Part shown: in pieces, positions 1 through 8,195 of the stretch
Layout of the letters: each line of letters starts with the position of its first letter
Numbering within the stretch: the first letter of the stretch is position 1
Origin: Solirubrobacteraceae bacterium
Lineage (GTDB): Bacteria > Actinomycetota > Thermoleophilia > Solirubrobacterales > Solirubrobacteraceae
DNA length: 19,278 nucleotides
NCBI GenBank assembly: GCA_019683665.1
Contig: JADGIB010000030.1
Coordinates: 1-19,278 of the forward strand
Direction: 5' to 3'
Program-made: the position numbers and the translations under genes
Notes under the pieces: model-generated
What the model was told of the DNA's origin: nothing
The model's input: the letters and a program-made list of their open reading frames with translations, nothing else
Databases searched by the model: none

Positions 1-140
1 GGCCGGCGCCGGGGGGGCCGCCCCGCCCCCCCCCCGCGGCCGAGGCCCGCGTCGGTGCGGTCGGGCGGGGGGTCGTCGGGGCTCACGCGCCGACGGCTAC
101 CCCGCGCGGGCCGGGTCGGAACGTCCGCCCGTGCGCCGGG
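1..140. other. Gene-free edge with G/C homopolymer tracts
   Basis: No coding region here has convincing composition or a recognisable product. A run of seven G (11-17) is followed, eight bases later, by a run of ten C (26-35). These could pair as a strong hairpin downstream of the minus-strand operon that ends at 141. There is no T-rich tail, so I do not call a terminator. The tract could also be a place where sequencing or assembly is unreliable. Confidence 0.4.
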
Positions 141-641
141 TCAGAACGGCTTCGTGACCATCAGGAAGATCGCCACGACCGTCAGCAGGCCGGCGAAGGC
201 CCCGACGACGCCCTCGGCGCGCGCCTTGCGCTGGTACTCCTCCGACGGCGTGAACGGCCCGCTGCCGGCGGCGGCGATCTCGGCCGAGATCATCGCCCCG
301 AGCCGCTTGTCGGCCGGGATGAAGTAGCCGCCGAGCAGGGCGCCGAGGACGATGATGATCGCGAACGACGCGCTGATCCAGCCGTCGCCGAACTCCCAGT
401 TGCCGTCGGACACCTGGTAGACGCCGGTGATGATGATGAGCAGGAGCGCCGGGTTCGCCAGCCACCGGTTGATCGCCAGCTGGGTCGCGTGGACCATCGG
501 CAGGTGACGCGGGTCGAGCCGCATCGCGACCGGGAACAGGATCGACTCCGCGAACGTCGCGCCCAGGCCCACCACGGCGGCCGTGATGTGCAGCCAGAGC
601 GAGATCTCGTACCCGGTGATCGAGGCGAAGCTCGTGCCCAT
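141..641 (-). CDS. Small four-helix integral membrane protein, DUF2269-like
   Basis: A 166-residue hydrophobic protein with about four membrane helices (roughly residues 13-36, 63-78, 88-108 and 143-163). The first helix carries a histidine (His18, in LWLHITAAVVGLG). The overall plan resembles the DUF2269 family of predicted integral membrane proteins, whose function is not established; that assignment is from memory and moderate. Its start lies 19 nt after the nuoN stop on the same strand, so it is probably the last gene of the complex I operon. I chose ATG at 641 because a GGGGG ribosome-binding-like stretch sits 5 nt upstream. A TTG at 653 would add four residues but lacks a better site. 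It might be an accessory or assembly factor of the respiratory chain, but only its position suggests this. Confidence 0.65.
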   Translation of the reverse strand: MGTSFASITGYEISLWLHITAAVVGLGATFAESILFPVAMRLDPRHLPMVHATQLAINRWLANPALLLIIITGVYQVSDGNWEFGDGWISASFAIIIVLGALLGGYFIPADKRLGAMISAEIAAAGSGPFTPSEEYQRKARAEGVVGAFAGLLTVVAIFLMVTKPF

Positions 642-660
642 CGAAACCCCCAATCGCGCC

Positions 661-2184
661 TTAGAACAGGTGGCTCATCGCCGCGGCGGCGTCACGGGCG
701 ATGTCGAACAGCGGCCCCGGCAGGACGCCGAAGACGACCGGCCCCGCCGCGCACCCGACCGCGACGAGCGTGACCTCCCCGCCGGCCGCGCGCGGCCCGG
801 CCGGGGCGTCCGCCGGCGGGTCGTCGACCGCGCCGCCGGCCAGCACCGGCACGCTGCGCGGCGCCGGGCGCATCCACATCGCCGCCACGACCTTCAGGTA
901 GTAGACGAGCGACACGGCCGAGCCGACGACGATGACGATGCCCAGCCAGGCGTAGTCGCCGTCGACGGCGCCGTCGATGAGGAAGAACTTGCCGATGAAG
1001 CCGGCCGTGCCCGGGATGCCGGCCAGGCCGAGCATCGCGATCGTCATCGGCCACGCCAGCAGCGGCTTGCTCTGGCCGATGCCCTCGAGCGCCTCGATCG
1101 CGTCGCCCAGGCCGGTCTCGCGGGCCCGCGCGACGACGACGGCGAACGCGGCCATGTTCATGACGAGGTAGGCGGCGAGGTAGAAGGCGACCGCCTCGAT
1201 CCCGTGCTGGGTGCCGACGACGATGCCGGCGAGCATGTAGCCGGCCTGCGCGACGCTCGACCAGGCGAGCAGGCGCTTGACCGACGTCTGGCCGATCGCG
1301 CCGACGTTGCCGACGACGATCGTGATCGTCGCCAGCGCGGCGAGCGCGGGCGCCCAGTCGGGCTGCGCGTTGATGAGCGCGACGTCGAAGAAGCGGATGA
1401 TCACGCCGAGCGCGGCGACCTTCGTCGCCGTCGCCATGAACGCGGTCACCGGGGTCGGCGCGCCCTCGTAGGCGTCCGGCGTCCACTGGTGGAACGGGGC
1501 GACCGACACCTTGAACGCGAGGCCGACGACGCTCAGCGCCAGGCCGGTGAGGAACAGCGGGTCGGAGACCGGGCCGCCGACCGAGTTCAGCGCGTCGGCG
1601 ATCGCGGCGAAGTCCGTGCGCCCGGTGGCGCCGTAGATCAGCGCGAGGCCGTACAGGAGCGTCGCCGAGCCGACCGAGCCGATGATCAGGTACTTCAGGC
1701 CCGCCTCGAGCGAGCTGGAGCGGCGCATCTCCGACGCGCACAGCACGTACAGCGGGACCGACAGCAGCTCGAAGCCGATGAACAGCGAGACGAGGTTCTG
1801 CGCCTGCACGAGCACCGACATGCCGGCGGCCGACACGAGCAGCATCGCGTAGTACTCGCCGTGCGCGGCCTCGCGCGGGGCGACCGCCCGCCACGACAGC
1901 AGGACGGTGATCGCGGCGGCGACGATCACGAAGGCCGTGAACGCGAGCGCGAGCGTGTCGACGCGCAGGGCGCCGGCGATGATCTCCTCGTCGGCGTCCC
2001 ACTGCCAGATCGCCAGGCCGAGCGCGGCGGCGAGCGACGCGAGCGCGAGCAGCGGGACGAGCACCTCGCGCACGACGCGCGGGCGCAGGAGGCCGACGAG
2101 CAGCACGACGAGGCCGCCGCCGGTCAGGGCGAGCAGCGGCGAGAGCGCCTCGACGTCGATGTGCGGACCGGTCGCGGCGATCAT
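661..2184 (-). CDS. nuoN: NADH-quinone oxidoreductase subunit N
   Basis: One of three antiporter-like membrane subunits of complex I, thought to move protons across the cytoplasmic membrane. The 507-residue product is of usual length and almost entirely hydrophobic. Key charged residues are in place: Glu139 in FIGFELLSVPLYVL (the helix-5 glutamate), Lys164, Lys225 in AFKVSVAPFHQWTPDAYEG, Lys255, and Lys399 in FIGKFF. A proline- and alanine-rich hydrophilic loop at about residues 427-455 is probably lineage-specific. The ATG overlaps the nuoM stop as ATGA, which indicates translational coupling. It is the last of the fourteen nuo genes. Unlike NuoL and NuoM here, it keeps the canonical helix-5 glutamate. 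Confidence 0.97.
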   Translation of the reverse strand: MIAATGPHIDVEALSPLLALTGGGLVVLLVGLLRPRVVREVLVPLLALASLAAALGLAIWQWDADEEIIAGALRVDTLALAFTAFVIVAAAITVLLSWRAVAPREAAHGEYYAMLLVSAAGMSVLVQAQNLVSLFIGFELLSVPLYVLCASEMRRSSSLEAGLKYLIIGSVGSATLLYGLALIYGATGRTDFAAIADALNSVGGPVSDPLFLTGLALSVVGLAFKVSVAPFHQWTPDAYEGAPTPVTAFMATATKVAALGVIIRFFDVALINAQPDWAPALAALATITIVVGNVGAIGQTSVKRLLAWSSVAQAGYMLAGIVVGTQHGIEAVAFYLAAYLVMNMAAFAVVVARARETGLGDAIEALEGIGQSKPLLAWPMTIAMLGLAGIPGTAGFIGKFFLIDGAVDGDYAWLGIVIVVGSAVSLVYYLKVVAAMWMRPAPRSVPVLAGGAVDDPPADAPAGPRAAGGEVTLVAVGCAAGPVVFGVLPGPLFDIARDAAAAMSHLF

Positions 2185-3647
2185 CGCGTCACCTCCACGG
2201 CCGGGGCGATCGTGCTGACGACGCTGTCCTCACCGCGCGACAGCGCGAGCTGCGGGTAGACGGCGAAGAAGAGGATCACGGCCACGAGCGGCACGAGCAC
2301 GACGGCGTCGCGCAGCGCGATCTCGCGCGACTCGACCGAGGCGCCGACGCGGTTGTGCATCGCGCGGATGAAGAGCCGCAGGCCGTACACGGCCGCGAGC
2401 GCGATGCCGATCGACGCGACGAACGCGATCGCCATCTTCGACTCGAAGACGCCGAGCAGAATCAGGAACTCGCCGATGAAGTTCGAGGAGCCGGGCATCG
2501 CCAGCGTCGCCAGGGCGACGATGAGGAACAGCGTGGCCAGGACGGGCGCGCGGAACGCGATGCCGCCCATGTCGCGCAGGTCCTCCGACCCGGCTCGGCG
2601 CGCGAGCAGGCCGATGATCAGGAACAGCGGCACGACGACGAGGCCGTGGTTGATCATCTGCAGCAGCGCGCCCTGGGCGCCCTGGTCGTTGAGGGCGAAG
2701 ATCCCGAGCGTGATGAAGCCGAGCTGCGCCACCGACGAGTAGCCGACGACGAGGCGGGCGTTCGTGGTCGTGAACGCCATCGCCGACCCGTACAGGATCG
2801 AGACGACCGCCAGGATCAGCATGAGCTCCTGGAAGTGGGCGCTCGCGTCCGGGAACGTCGGCAGGACGATGCGCAGGAAGCCGTAGGCGCCGACCTTCGA
2901 CAGGACGCCGGAGAAGACGGCCAGCACCTCGAGCGGCATGGCCCGGTAGCCGTCGGGCATCCAGCCGTGCAGCGGGAAGGCCGGCATCTTCACGAGGAAC
3001 GCGACCGCGAACAGGAGGAACAGCCACTGCTGGGTGCCCTCGCCGAGCGTGCGCTCGCGCAGGTCGCTGAGCGCGAACGAGATCTCCTGGCCGTCGCCCG
3101 CCGACATGACGCCGGTCGCGATCGCCGCCGCGAGCATGAGCAGCGAGCCGACGAACGTGTAGACGACGAGCTTCGTGACCGCGGCGACCCGGTTCTCCCC
3201 GTCGCCCCACTGGCCAGCGAGGAAGTAGAACGGGATCAGCATCAGGTCGAAGAAGGCCACGAACAGCGCGAGGTCCTGGGCCAGGAACGCGCCGAGCACG
3301 GCGGTCTCGCCGAGCAGCAGGTGGAAGTAGAAGAGGCGCGAGCGCTCCCACGTGCGGAAGTTCGCGGCGACGGCGGCGGCCGCGAACCCGAGCGTCGTCA
3401 GCGCGACGAGGAACAGGTTCAGGCCGTCGAGCCCGAGCTTGTAGTGGATGCCGAGCTCGGCGATCCACGTCTCGTCGGTGACGTGCTGCAGGCCGCTGGA
3501 CGGGTCGTAGTCGGCGATCAGGCCGATCGCGATGCCGAGCGCGCCGAGCGTGCCGAGCGCGGCGACGCGCGGCCCGAGCGCCCGCGGCAGCAGCGCGGCG
3601 ACGAGGCCGACGGCGGCGGGCAGCCAGATGAGGATGGACAGGGGCAT
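2181..3647 (-). CDS. nuoM: NADH-quinone oxidoreductase subunit M
   Basis: The second antiporter-like proton-translocating subunit of complex I, 488 residues, about 14 membrane helices. It is recognised by LFVAFFDLMLIPFYFLAG, VGYSSVAQLGF, QMINHGLVV and SSNFIGEFLIL. Retained charged residues include Lys220 (helix 7), Lys251 (helix 8), His334 and Glu393. Two departures stand out. The helix-5 glutamate (Glu144 in E. coli NuoM) is aspartate here (Asp134). The usual WLPDAHTEAPT segment after helix 7 reads WMPDGYRAMPLEV. Both may be lineage features. The start lies 10 nt after the nuoL stop, and the stop overlaps the nuoN start. Gene order and length leave little doubt about the name. Confidence 0.97.
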   Translation of the reverse strand: MPLSILIWLPAAVGLVAALLPRALGPRVAALGTLGALGIAIGLIADYDPSSGLQHVTDETWIAELGIHYKLGLDGLNLFLVALTTLGFAAAAVAANFRTWERSRLFYFHLLLGETAVLGAFLAQDLALFVAFFDLMLIPFYFLAGQWGDGENRVAAVTKLVVYTFVGSLLMLAAAIATGVMSAGDGQEISFALSDLRERTLGEGTQQWLFLLFAVAFLVKMPAFPLHGWMPDGYRAMPLEVLAVFSGVLSKVGAYGFLRIVLPTFPDASAHFQELMLILAVVSILYGSAMAFTTTNARLVVGYSSVAQLGFITLGIFALNDQGAQGALLQMINHGLVVVPLFLIIGLLARRAGSEDLRDMGGIAFRAPVLATLFLIVALATLAMPGSSNFIGEFLILLGVFESKMAIAFVASIGIALAAVYGLRLFIRAMHNRVGASVESREIALRDAVVLVPLVAVILFFAVYPQLALSRGEDSVVSTIAPAVEVTR

Positions 3648-3657
3648 CAGGTGACGG

Positions 3658-5661
3658 TCAGCTCTGCAGGAGGAAGTAGAGGGCGACGCCGCCGACGCCG
3701 AGCACGAGCAGCGCGGCGTAGGAGCGCAGGAGGCCGGACTGGGCGGCGCGCACCGCGGCCGACCCGGCGCGCACGATCAGCGACGCGCCACCGACGATCG
3801 CGCCGTTGACGACGAGGCGCTCGAACGTCTGCTGCGCGAAGCGGCCGAACCAGGCGGCCGGGCGCACGAACAGCGCGTCGATGATCTCGTCGAAGTACCA
3901 CTTGTTGTGCGACAGCGCGTAGAGCGGCTTCAGGCGCGTGATGAGCTGCGCCGTCACGCCGCGGTGGCGCGACCACAGCTGCCAGGCGACGAAGATGCCG
4001 CCGAGGCCGATCGCCGCGCCGACGGCCATGCCGATGAACGTGAACGACTCGCTCGGCGCCAGCGACTCGTAGTACCTGCTGCCCTCGAACGTCGGGTGCA
4101 GGAACGAGTCGATCGCGTGCGTGACCTCGGGGATCTGCAGCGCGCCGGCGACCGTGGCCAGCAGGGCCAGCGTGCCCATCGCGACCTTCATCGGGAACGC
4201 GCGCTCGGCGACGAAGTGCTCGGGGCCCGGGAAGCCGACGTCCGTGTCCTCGACCTCGCCGTCGGTCGGGTTGACGTGGACCTCGGCGTGGTGCAGGTGG
4301 CCCTGCTCGAGCTCGCGCGCCTCCGGCACCGGCTCGCCGCCGAACACGCGGAAGATCATCCGGAACGTGTAGACGGCGGTCAGGAACGCGGCCACGTAGC
4401 CGGCGACGACGAGGATCCAGAACCAGCCGCCGCGCTGGGCGGTCCAGGCGAGGATCTCGTCCTTGGAGAAGAAGCCCGAGAACGGCGGGACGCCCGACAG
4501 CGCGAGGCCGCCGACGAGCATGGTCGCGAACGTGAACGGCATCGCCCGGCGGAAGCCGCCCATGCGGTCCATGTCCTGGATGCCGGCCATCGCGCCGATG
4601 ACGGAGCCGGCGCCCATGAACAGCAGCGCCTTGAAGAAGGCGTGCGTCATGAAGTGGAACATGCCCGCCGCGTAGGCGCCGGCGCCGACGCCCATGATCA
4701 TGTAGCCGATCTGCGACATCGTCGAGTAGGCGATGACGCGCTTGATGTCGGTCTGCGTCAGGGCGATCGTCGCGGCGACGAACAGCGTCACGGCGCCGAC
4801 GATCGCGGCGACGTTCGCGGCGGCCGGGGTGACCTCGAACAGCGGCCACAGGCGCGCGATGAGGTAGACGCCGGCGGTGACCATCGTCGCGGCGTGGATG
4901 AGCGAGGAGACCGGGGTCGGGCCCTCCATCGCGTCCGCGAGCCAGGTGTGGAACGGCATCTGGGCCGACTTCGCGAACGCGCCGACGAGGATGAGGATCA
5001 TCCCGGCGACGAGGTTGCCGGTGTTCACCGCCGTCCCGGGCGCCTGCTCGAAGACGCCGAGGAAGTCGAGCGTGGCGAACTCGCGCAGGACGAAGTACGC
5101 GCCGAACATCAGGCCGATGTCGCCGACGACGTTGATGACGAACGCCTTCACGCCCGCGCGCGTCGCCGTCCTGCGCCGGTACCAGAACGAGATCAGCAGG
5201 TACGACGCGGCGCCGACGAACGCCCAGCCGATGATCAGCGGCACGAAGTTGCCGGCGAGCACCAGCACCAGCATCGAGAAGACGAAGAAGTTCAGGTACG
5301 CGAAGTACCGGCTGAACCCGCGGTCCCCGGTCATGTACGTGACCGAGTAGAGGTGGATGAGCGTCGAGACGCCGGTCACGACGAGCATCATCAGGACCGA
5401 CAGCGGGTCGACGAGGATCGTCAGCTTCGCGTCGACCCCGACCGTGTCGGCGTAGTCGAACAGCGTCGACGTCACCTGGCGGTGGTGCTCGTCGCGGTCC
5501 TGCAGGTTGACGAAGACGACGATCGAGCAGATGAACGAGGCCAGGATCGCGAGCGTCCCGATCCAGCCGGCCATGCGCCCGGGCCAGGCCCTGTGGCCCA
5601 GGCCGATGATCACCGTCCCGGCGAGCGGAAACGCCAGGACGAGCCACGCAGCGGTCGTCAC
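3658..5661 (-). CDS. nuoL: NADH-quinone oxidoreductase subunit L
   Basis: The distal antiporter-like subunit of complex I, 667 residues, which in the family also carries the long lateral helix near its C-terminus. Diagnostic stretches are KSAQMPFHTWLADAMEGPTP, SSLIHAATMVTAGVYL and GVPPFSGFFSKDEIL. Retained pathway residues are Asp181, Lys231, His256, Lys344, Lys400 and Asp401 (E. coli Asp178, Lys229, His254, Lys342, Lys399, Asp400). The helix-5 glutamate (E. coli Glu144, in the family motif GWEGVG) is missing: the sequence reads GWAFVGAASYLLI with Ala147. A hydrophilic, histidine-containing loop spans about 440-480. The start is GTG, overlapping the nuoK stop as GTGA. Function is assigned with high confidence; the missing glutamate deserves checking. 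Confidence 0.97.
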   Translation of the reverse strand: MTTAAWLVLAFPLAGTVIIGLGHRAWPGRMAGWIGTLAILASFICSIVVFVNLQDRDEHHRQVTSTLFDYADTVGVDAKLTILVDPLSVLMMLVVTGVSTLIHLYSVTYMTGDRGFSRYFAYLNFFVFSMLVLVLAGNFVPLIIGWAFVGAASYLLISFWYRRRTATRAGVKAFVINVVGDIGLMFGAYFVLREFATLDFLGVFEQAPGTAVNTGNLVAGMILILVGAFAKSAQMPFHTWLADAMEGPTPVSSLIHAATMVTAGVYLIARLWPLFEVTPAAANVAAIVGAVTLFVAATIALTQTDIKRVIAYSTMSQIGYMIMGVGAGAYAAGMFHFMTHAFFKALLFMGAGSVIGAMAGIQDMDRMGGFRRAMPFTFATMLVGGLALSGVPPFSGFFSKDEILAWTAQRGGWFWILVVAGYVAAFLTAVYTFRMIFRVFGGEPVPEARELEQGHLHHAEVHVNPTDGEVEDTDVGFPGPEHFVAERAFPMKVAMGTLALLATVAGALQIPEVTHAIDSFLHPTFEGSRYYESLAPSESFTFIGMAVGAAIGLGGIFVAWQLWSRHRGVTAQLITRLKPLYALSHNKWYFDEIIDALFVRPAAWFGRFAQQTFERLVVNGAIVGGASLIVRAGSAAVRAAQSGLLRSYAALLVLGVGGVALYFLLQS

Positions 5662-5957
5662 CCGTGCAGCTCCCTCATGTCGTCGACGTCGATCGGCAGG
5701 CGGCGGCGGTACATGGCGACGATCACGCCGAGGCCGACGCAGACCTCACAGGCCGCGACGACCATCACGATGATCGCGAACACCTGGCCCTCCGCGTTGC
5801 CCCACATGCGGCTGAACGCGATGAGCGCGAGGTTGCCCGCGTTGAGCATGAGCTCCAGGCACAGGAGCGTCACCAGCGGGCTGCGGCGGGTGATGACGCC
5901 GCCGGCGCCGATGCAGAAGATCATCGCGGAGACGACGAGGTACCACTCGATGCTCAT
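5658..5957 (-). CDS. nuoK: NADH-quinone oxidoreductase subunit K
   Basis: A 99-residue, three-helix membrane subunit of complex I, homologous to MrpC of cation antiporters. Its role is in the buried charged path connecting the quinone site with the antiporter-like subunits. Both signature glutamates inside the membrane are present: Glu35 in CLELMLNAGNL and Glu71 in ACEVCVGL, matching Glu36 and Glu72 of E. coli. Length and helix layout are standard. The ATG overlaps the nuoJ stop as ATGA and its own stop overlaps the nuoL GTG, so it is embedded in a coupled J-K-L block. Confidence 0.98.
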   Translation of the reverse strand: MSIEWYLVVSAMIFCIGAGGVITRRSPLVTLLCLELMLNAGNLALIAFSRMWGNAEGQVFAIIVMVVAACEVCVGLGVIVAMYRRRLPIDVDDMRELHG

Positions 5958-6628
5958 GCGCGCTCACCCCGCCCGCTCTCGAGCTGCTCGCGCTCGGGCT
6001 CGGCGGCCGGCGCCGGCAGGTTGATGCCGGCGTCGCGCGTGCCGACGGCCTCGGCGGTCGTGCCGGTGCCGATCGGGCGCATGAACTCGGTGAACGTCAT
6101 GCGGTCGGCCTCGACGCGGCCCGCGCCGCGGCGGCGGGCCAGGACGACGGCGCCCACGGCGGCGATCAGCAGCAGGATCGACGCGGCCTCGAACGCGAAC
6201 AGGAAGGTGGTCAGGAACAGCTCGCCGATCTGGCCCGGCGAGCCGAAGCCGGCCTCGTAGGGGGCGCCCTCGCCGTCGAGGGCCTTCAGGCCCGAGCCGA
6301 GGATCGCCAGGCACAGCTCCACGAACAGCATCCCCGCGAAGACGAGCGCGACGCCCTTCTGCGCGGGGCCGTGCCAGGGGCGGACCGACTCGTCGTCGCC
6401 GCCGACGTAGCCGACGGTGAACACGTAGAGCACCATCACGGCGCCTGCGTAGACGACGATCTGCGCGAACGCGACGAACTCGGCGCGCAGGAGCAGGAAG
6501 AGGCCCGCCAGCGCGAACAGGTGGCACACGAGCGACAGCACCGCGTAGAACGGGTTGCGCAGCGCGACGACGCCGATGGCGCCGGCGATGGCCACGATCG
6601 CGCACAGGAAGTAGAAGAACTCCGCCAT
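5954..6628 (-). CDS. nuoJ: NADH-quinone oxidoreductase subunit J
   Basis: A 224-residue membrane subunit of complex I with five helices. Helix 3 carries the family hallmark AQIVVYAGAVMVLYVFTVGY, where the pi-bulge involved in coupling lies. After the last helix (about residues 143-165) a hydrophilic tail of roughly 58 residues follows, rich in Arg, Glu and Thr. Such tails vary widely between species. Its ATG is 14 nt after the nuoI stop, one of only two non-overlapping junctions within nuoA-N, with AGGCGG upstream as a plausible ribosome-binding site. The stop overlaps the nuoK start. Confidence 0.96.
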   Translation of the reverse strand: MAEFFYFLCAIVAIAGAIGVVALRNPFYAVLSLVCHLFALAGLFLLLRAEFVAFAQIVVYAGAVMVLYVFTVGYVGGDDESVRPWHGPAQKGVALVFAGMLFVELCLAILGSGLKALDGEGAPYEAGFGSPGQIGELFLTTFLFAFEAASILLLIAAVGAVVLARRRGAGRVEADRMTFTEFMRPIGTGTTAEAVGTRDAGINLPAPAAEPEREQLESGRGERA

Positions 6629-6642
6629 GAGCCGCCTGGAAC

Positions 6643-7179
6643 CTACTCGCCTTCCCGTCGCAGGGGCGTGCGCTCGAGCGGCTCGGCGAGGAGCATCTCC
6701 TTCGTGAAGATGAGGTCGGAGCGGTCGTAGTCCGACAGCTCGTAGTCGTGCCCCATCGTGATCGCGTCGAACGGGCACGCGACCTCGCAGTAGCCGCAGA
6801 AGATGCAGCGCGACAGGTTGATCTCGTACACGGCCGCGTAGCGCTCGCCGGCCGACACCCGGTGCTCGGGGTCGTTCTCGGCGGCGACGACGCGGATGCA
6901 GTCGGCCGGGCAGGCGGCGGCGCACAGCGAGCAGCCGACGCACTTCTCCAGGCCGGTGTCCTCGAACCGGTGCAGCTTGTGGCGGCCGCGGAACCGCGGG
7001 TACACCGGGTACTTCTCCTCCGGGTACTCGACGGTGACCGGCTTCTCGACGAACCGCTTGAACGTCGTCTTCAGCCCGCGCAGCGTCTCGCCGAAGGCGC
7101 GGTACGCACCGCCGACGCCGCCCGGCTCGGGCGCGCGGACGACCTCGACGACGTCGCCGGGATCGTAGGGAGGGGTCAA
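6643..7179 (-). CDS. nuoI: NADH-quinone oxidoreductase subunit I (two 4Fe-4S clusters)
   Basis: The 8Fe ferredoxin-like subunit that passes electrons through clusters N6a and N6b toward NuoB. The 178-residue product has the two expected motifs: Cys80, 83, 86 and 90 (CVGCSLCAAACP) and Cys125, 128, 131 and 135 (CIFCGYCEVACP). The preceding YPRFRGRHKL stretch is also typical. No ATG is available near the natural N-terminus. I chose TTG at 7179, which overlaps the nuoH stop as TTGA and has GGTGGTGA upstream; later GTG codons (residues 10-14) are possible alternatives. It sits between nuoH and nuoJ, as in other complete operons. Confidence 0.95.
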   Translation of the reverse strand: MTPPYDPGDVVEVVRAPEPGGVGGAYRAFGETLRGLKTTFKRFVEKPVTVEYPEEKYPVYPRFRGRHKLHRFEDTGLEKCVGCSLCAAACPADCIRVVAAENDPEHRVSAGERYAAVYEINLSRCIFCGYCEVACPFDAITMGHDYELSDYDRSDLIFTKEMLLAEPLERTPLRREGE

Positions 7180-8195
7180 TTGAGCGTCACCACCAGGACT
7201 GCGGTCACGAGGGTGTTGAGCATGGCCAGGGGCAGCAGGACCTTCCAGCCGAAGCTCATGAGCTGGTCGTAGCGGAGCGCCGGCAGCGTCGCCCGGATCC
7301 AGATGAAGAAGAAGATGAAGAAGATCGCCTTGACGATGACGACGATCGGGTCGACCCAGTGCGGCGGGTCGATGCCGAACGGCAGGTGCCAGCCGCCGAA
7401 GAAGAGCGTCACCGTCAGGAACGAGATGACGACGACCTCGAGGTACTCCGCCATGTAGTAGTTGGCGAAGCGCCCGCCGCCGTACTCGGTGGCGTAGCCG
7501 CCGATGATCTCGGCCTCGCCCTCGGGGAGCGCGAACGGCGGCCGGTTCGACTCGGCGAAGCCGGCGATGAGGAAGATGATGAACCCGACGAACTGCGGGA
7601 TGAAGTACCACATGCCCGCCTGCGCCTCGACGATGTCGACGAGCGACAGGGAGCCGGCGGTGATGACGACGCCGACGAGCGCCAGGCCCTGGGCCGCCTC
7701 GTAGGAGATCAGCTGGGCGGCGGCGCGCATCGCGCCGAGGAACGAGTACTTGTTCGTCGACGCCCAGCCGCCGAGCATGAGCCCGTAGAAGCTGACCGCG
7801 CCGAGGGCGAACAGGAACAGGATCCCGATCGAGACGTCGATGCCGTAGAGGCCGGTCTCGGTCCCGAAGATGTCGACCGTCGGGCCGAACGGGATGAGCG
7901 CGATCACGCCCGCGGCGGCGATGACCGACAGGCACGGGGCGATCACGTAGAGGAAGTGCTGCGCGTGCCGCGGCGCGAACTGCTGCTTGCCCAGCAGCTT
8001 GCCGATGTCGGCCAGCGGCTGCATCGCGCCGTAGGGGCCGACGCGGTTGGGGCCGTAGCGGGCCTGGAAGCGGCCGAGGAGCTTGCGCTCGGCCAGCAGC
8101 GTGATCGGGACGAGGTTGAAGACGACCAGGAAGATGACCAGCGACTTGATCAGCTGCATCCACCAGGGCTCGACGAAGAAGACGTCGGCGAACAT
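7176..8195 (-). CDS. nuoH: NADH-quinone oxidoreductase subunit H
   Basis: The membrane subunit that forms much of the quinone-binding chamber and docks the peripheral arm. It has 339 residues and eight or so helices. Hallmarks are the first cytoplasmic loop AERKLLGRFQARYGPNRVGP (35-54) and the acidic loop FAESNRPPFALPEGEAEIIG, followed by GYATEYGGGRFANYYMAEY. These are among the most conserved stretches in complex I and all are intact. The ATG shares one base with the nuoG stop, and its own stop overlaps the nuoI TTG. Length and motifs are fully standard. Confidence 0.98.
   Translation of the reverse strand: MFADVFFVEPWWMQLIKSLVIFLVVFNLVPITLLAERKLLGRFQARYGPNRVGPYGAMQPLADIGKLLGKQQFAPRHAQHFLYVIAPCLSVIAAAGVIALIPFGPTVDIFGTETGLYGIDVSIGILFLFALGAVSFYGLMLGGWASTNKYSFLGAMRAAAQLISYEAAQGLALVGVVITAGSLSLVDIVEAQAGMWYFIPQFVGFIIFLIAGFAESNRPPFALPEGEAEIIGGYATEYGGGRFANYYMAEYLEVVVISFLTVTLFFGGWHLPFGIDPPHWVDPIVVIVKAIFFIFFFIWIRATLPALRYDQLMSFGWKVLLPLAMLNTLVTAVLVVTLN

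Noticed and set aside
101..134. Short palindromes after the last operon gene (CCCGCGCGGG and CGGAACGTCCG)
   Set aside because: Stems of three or four pairs with no T tract; expected often at this GC content.
583..6024. Very long plus-strand open frames opposite nuoJ-N (for example 583-2259 and 3907-6024)
   Set aside because: They are rich in Arg, Asp, Glu, Gly and Ala with no domain pattern, and lie opposite strongly conserved nuo genes. Such frames arise in GC-rich coding DNA, where stop codons are rare on the other strand.
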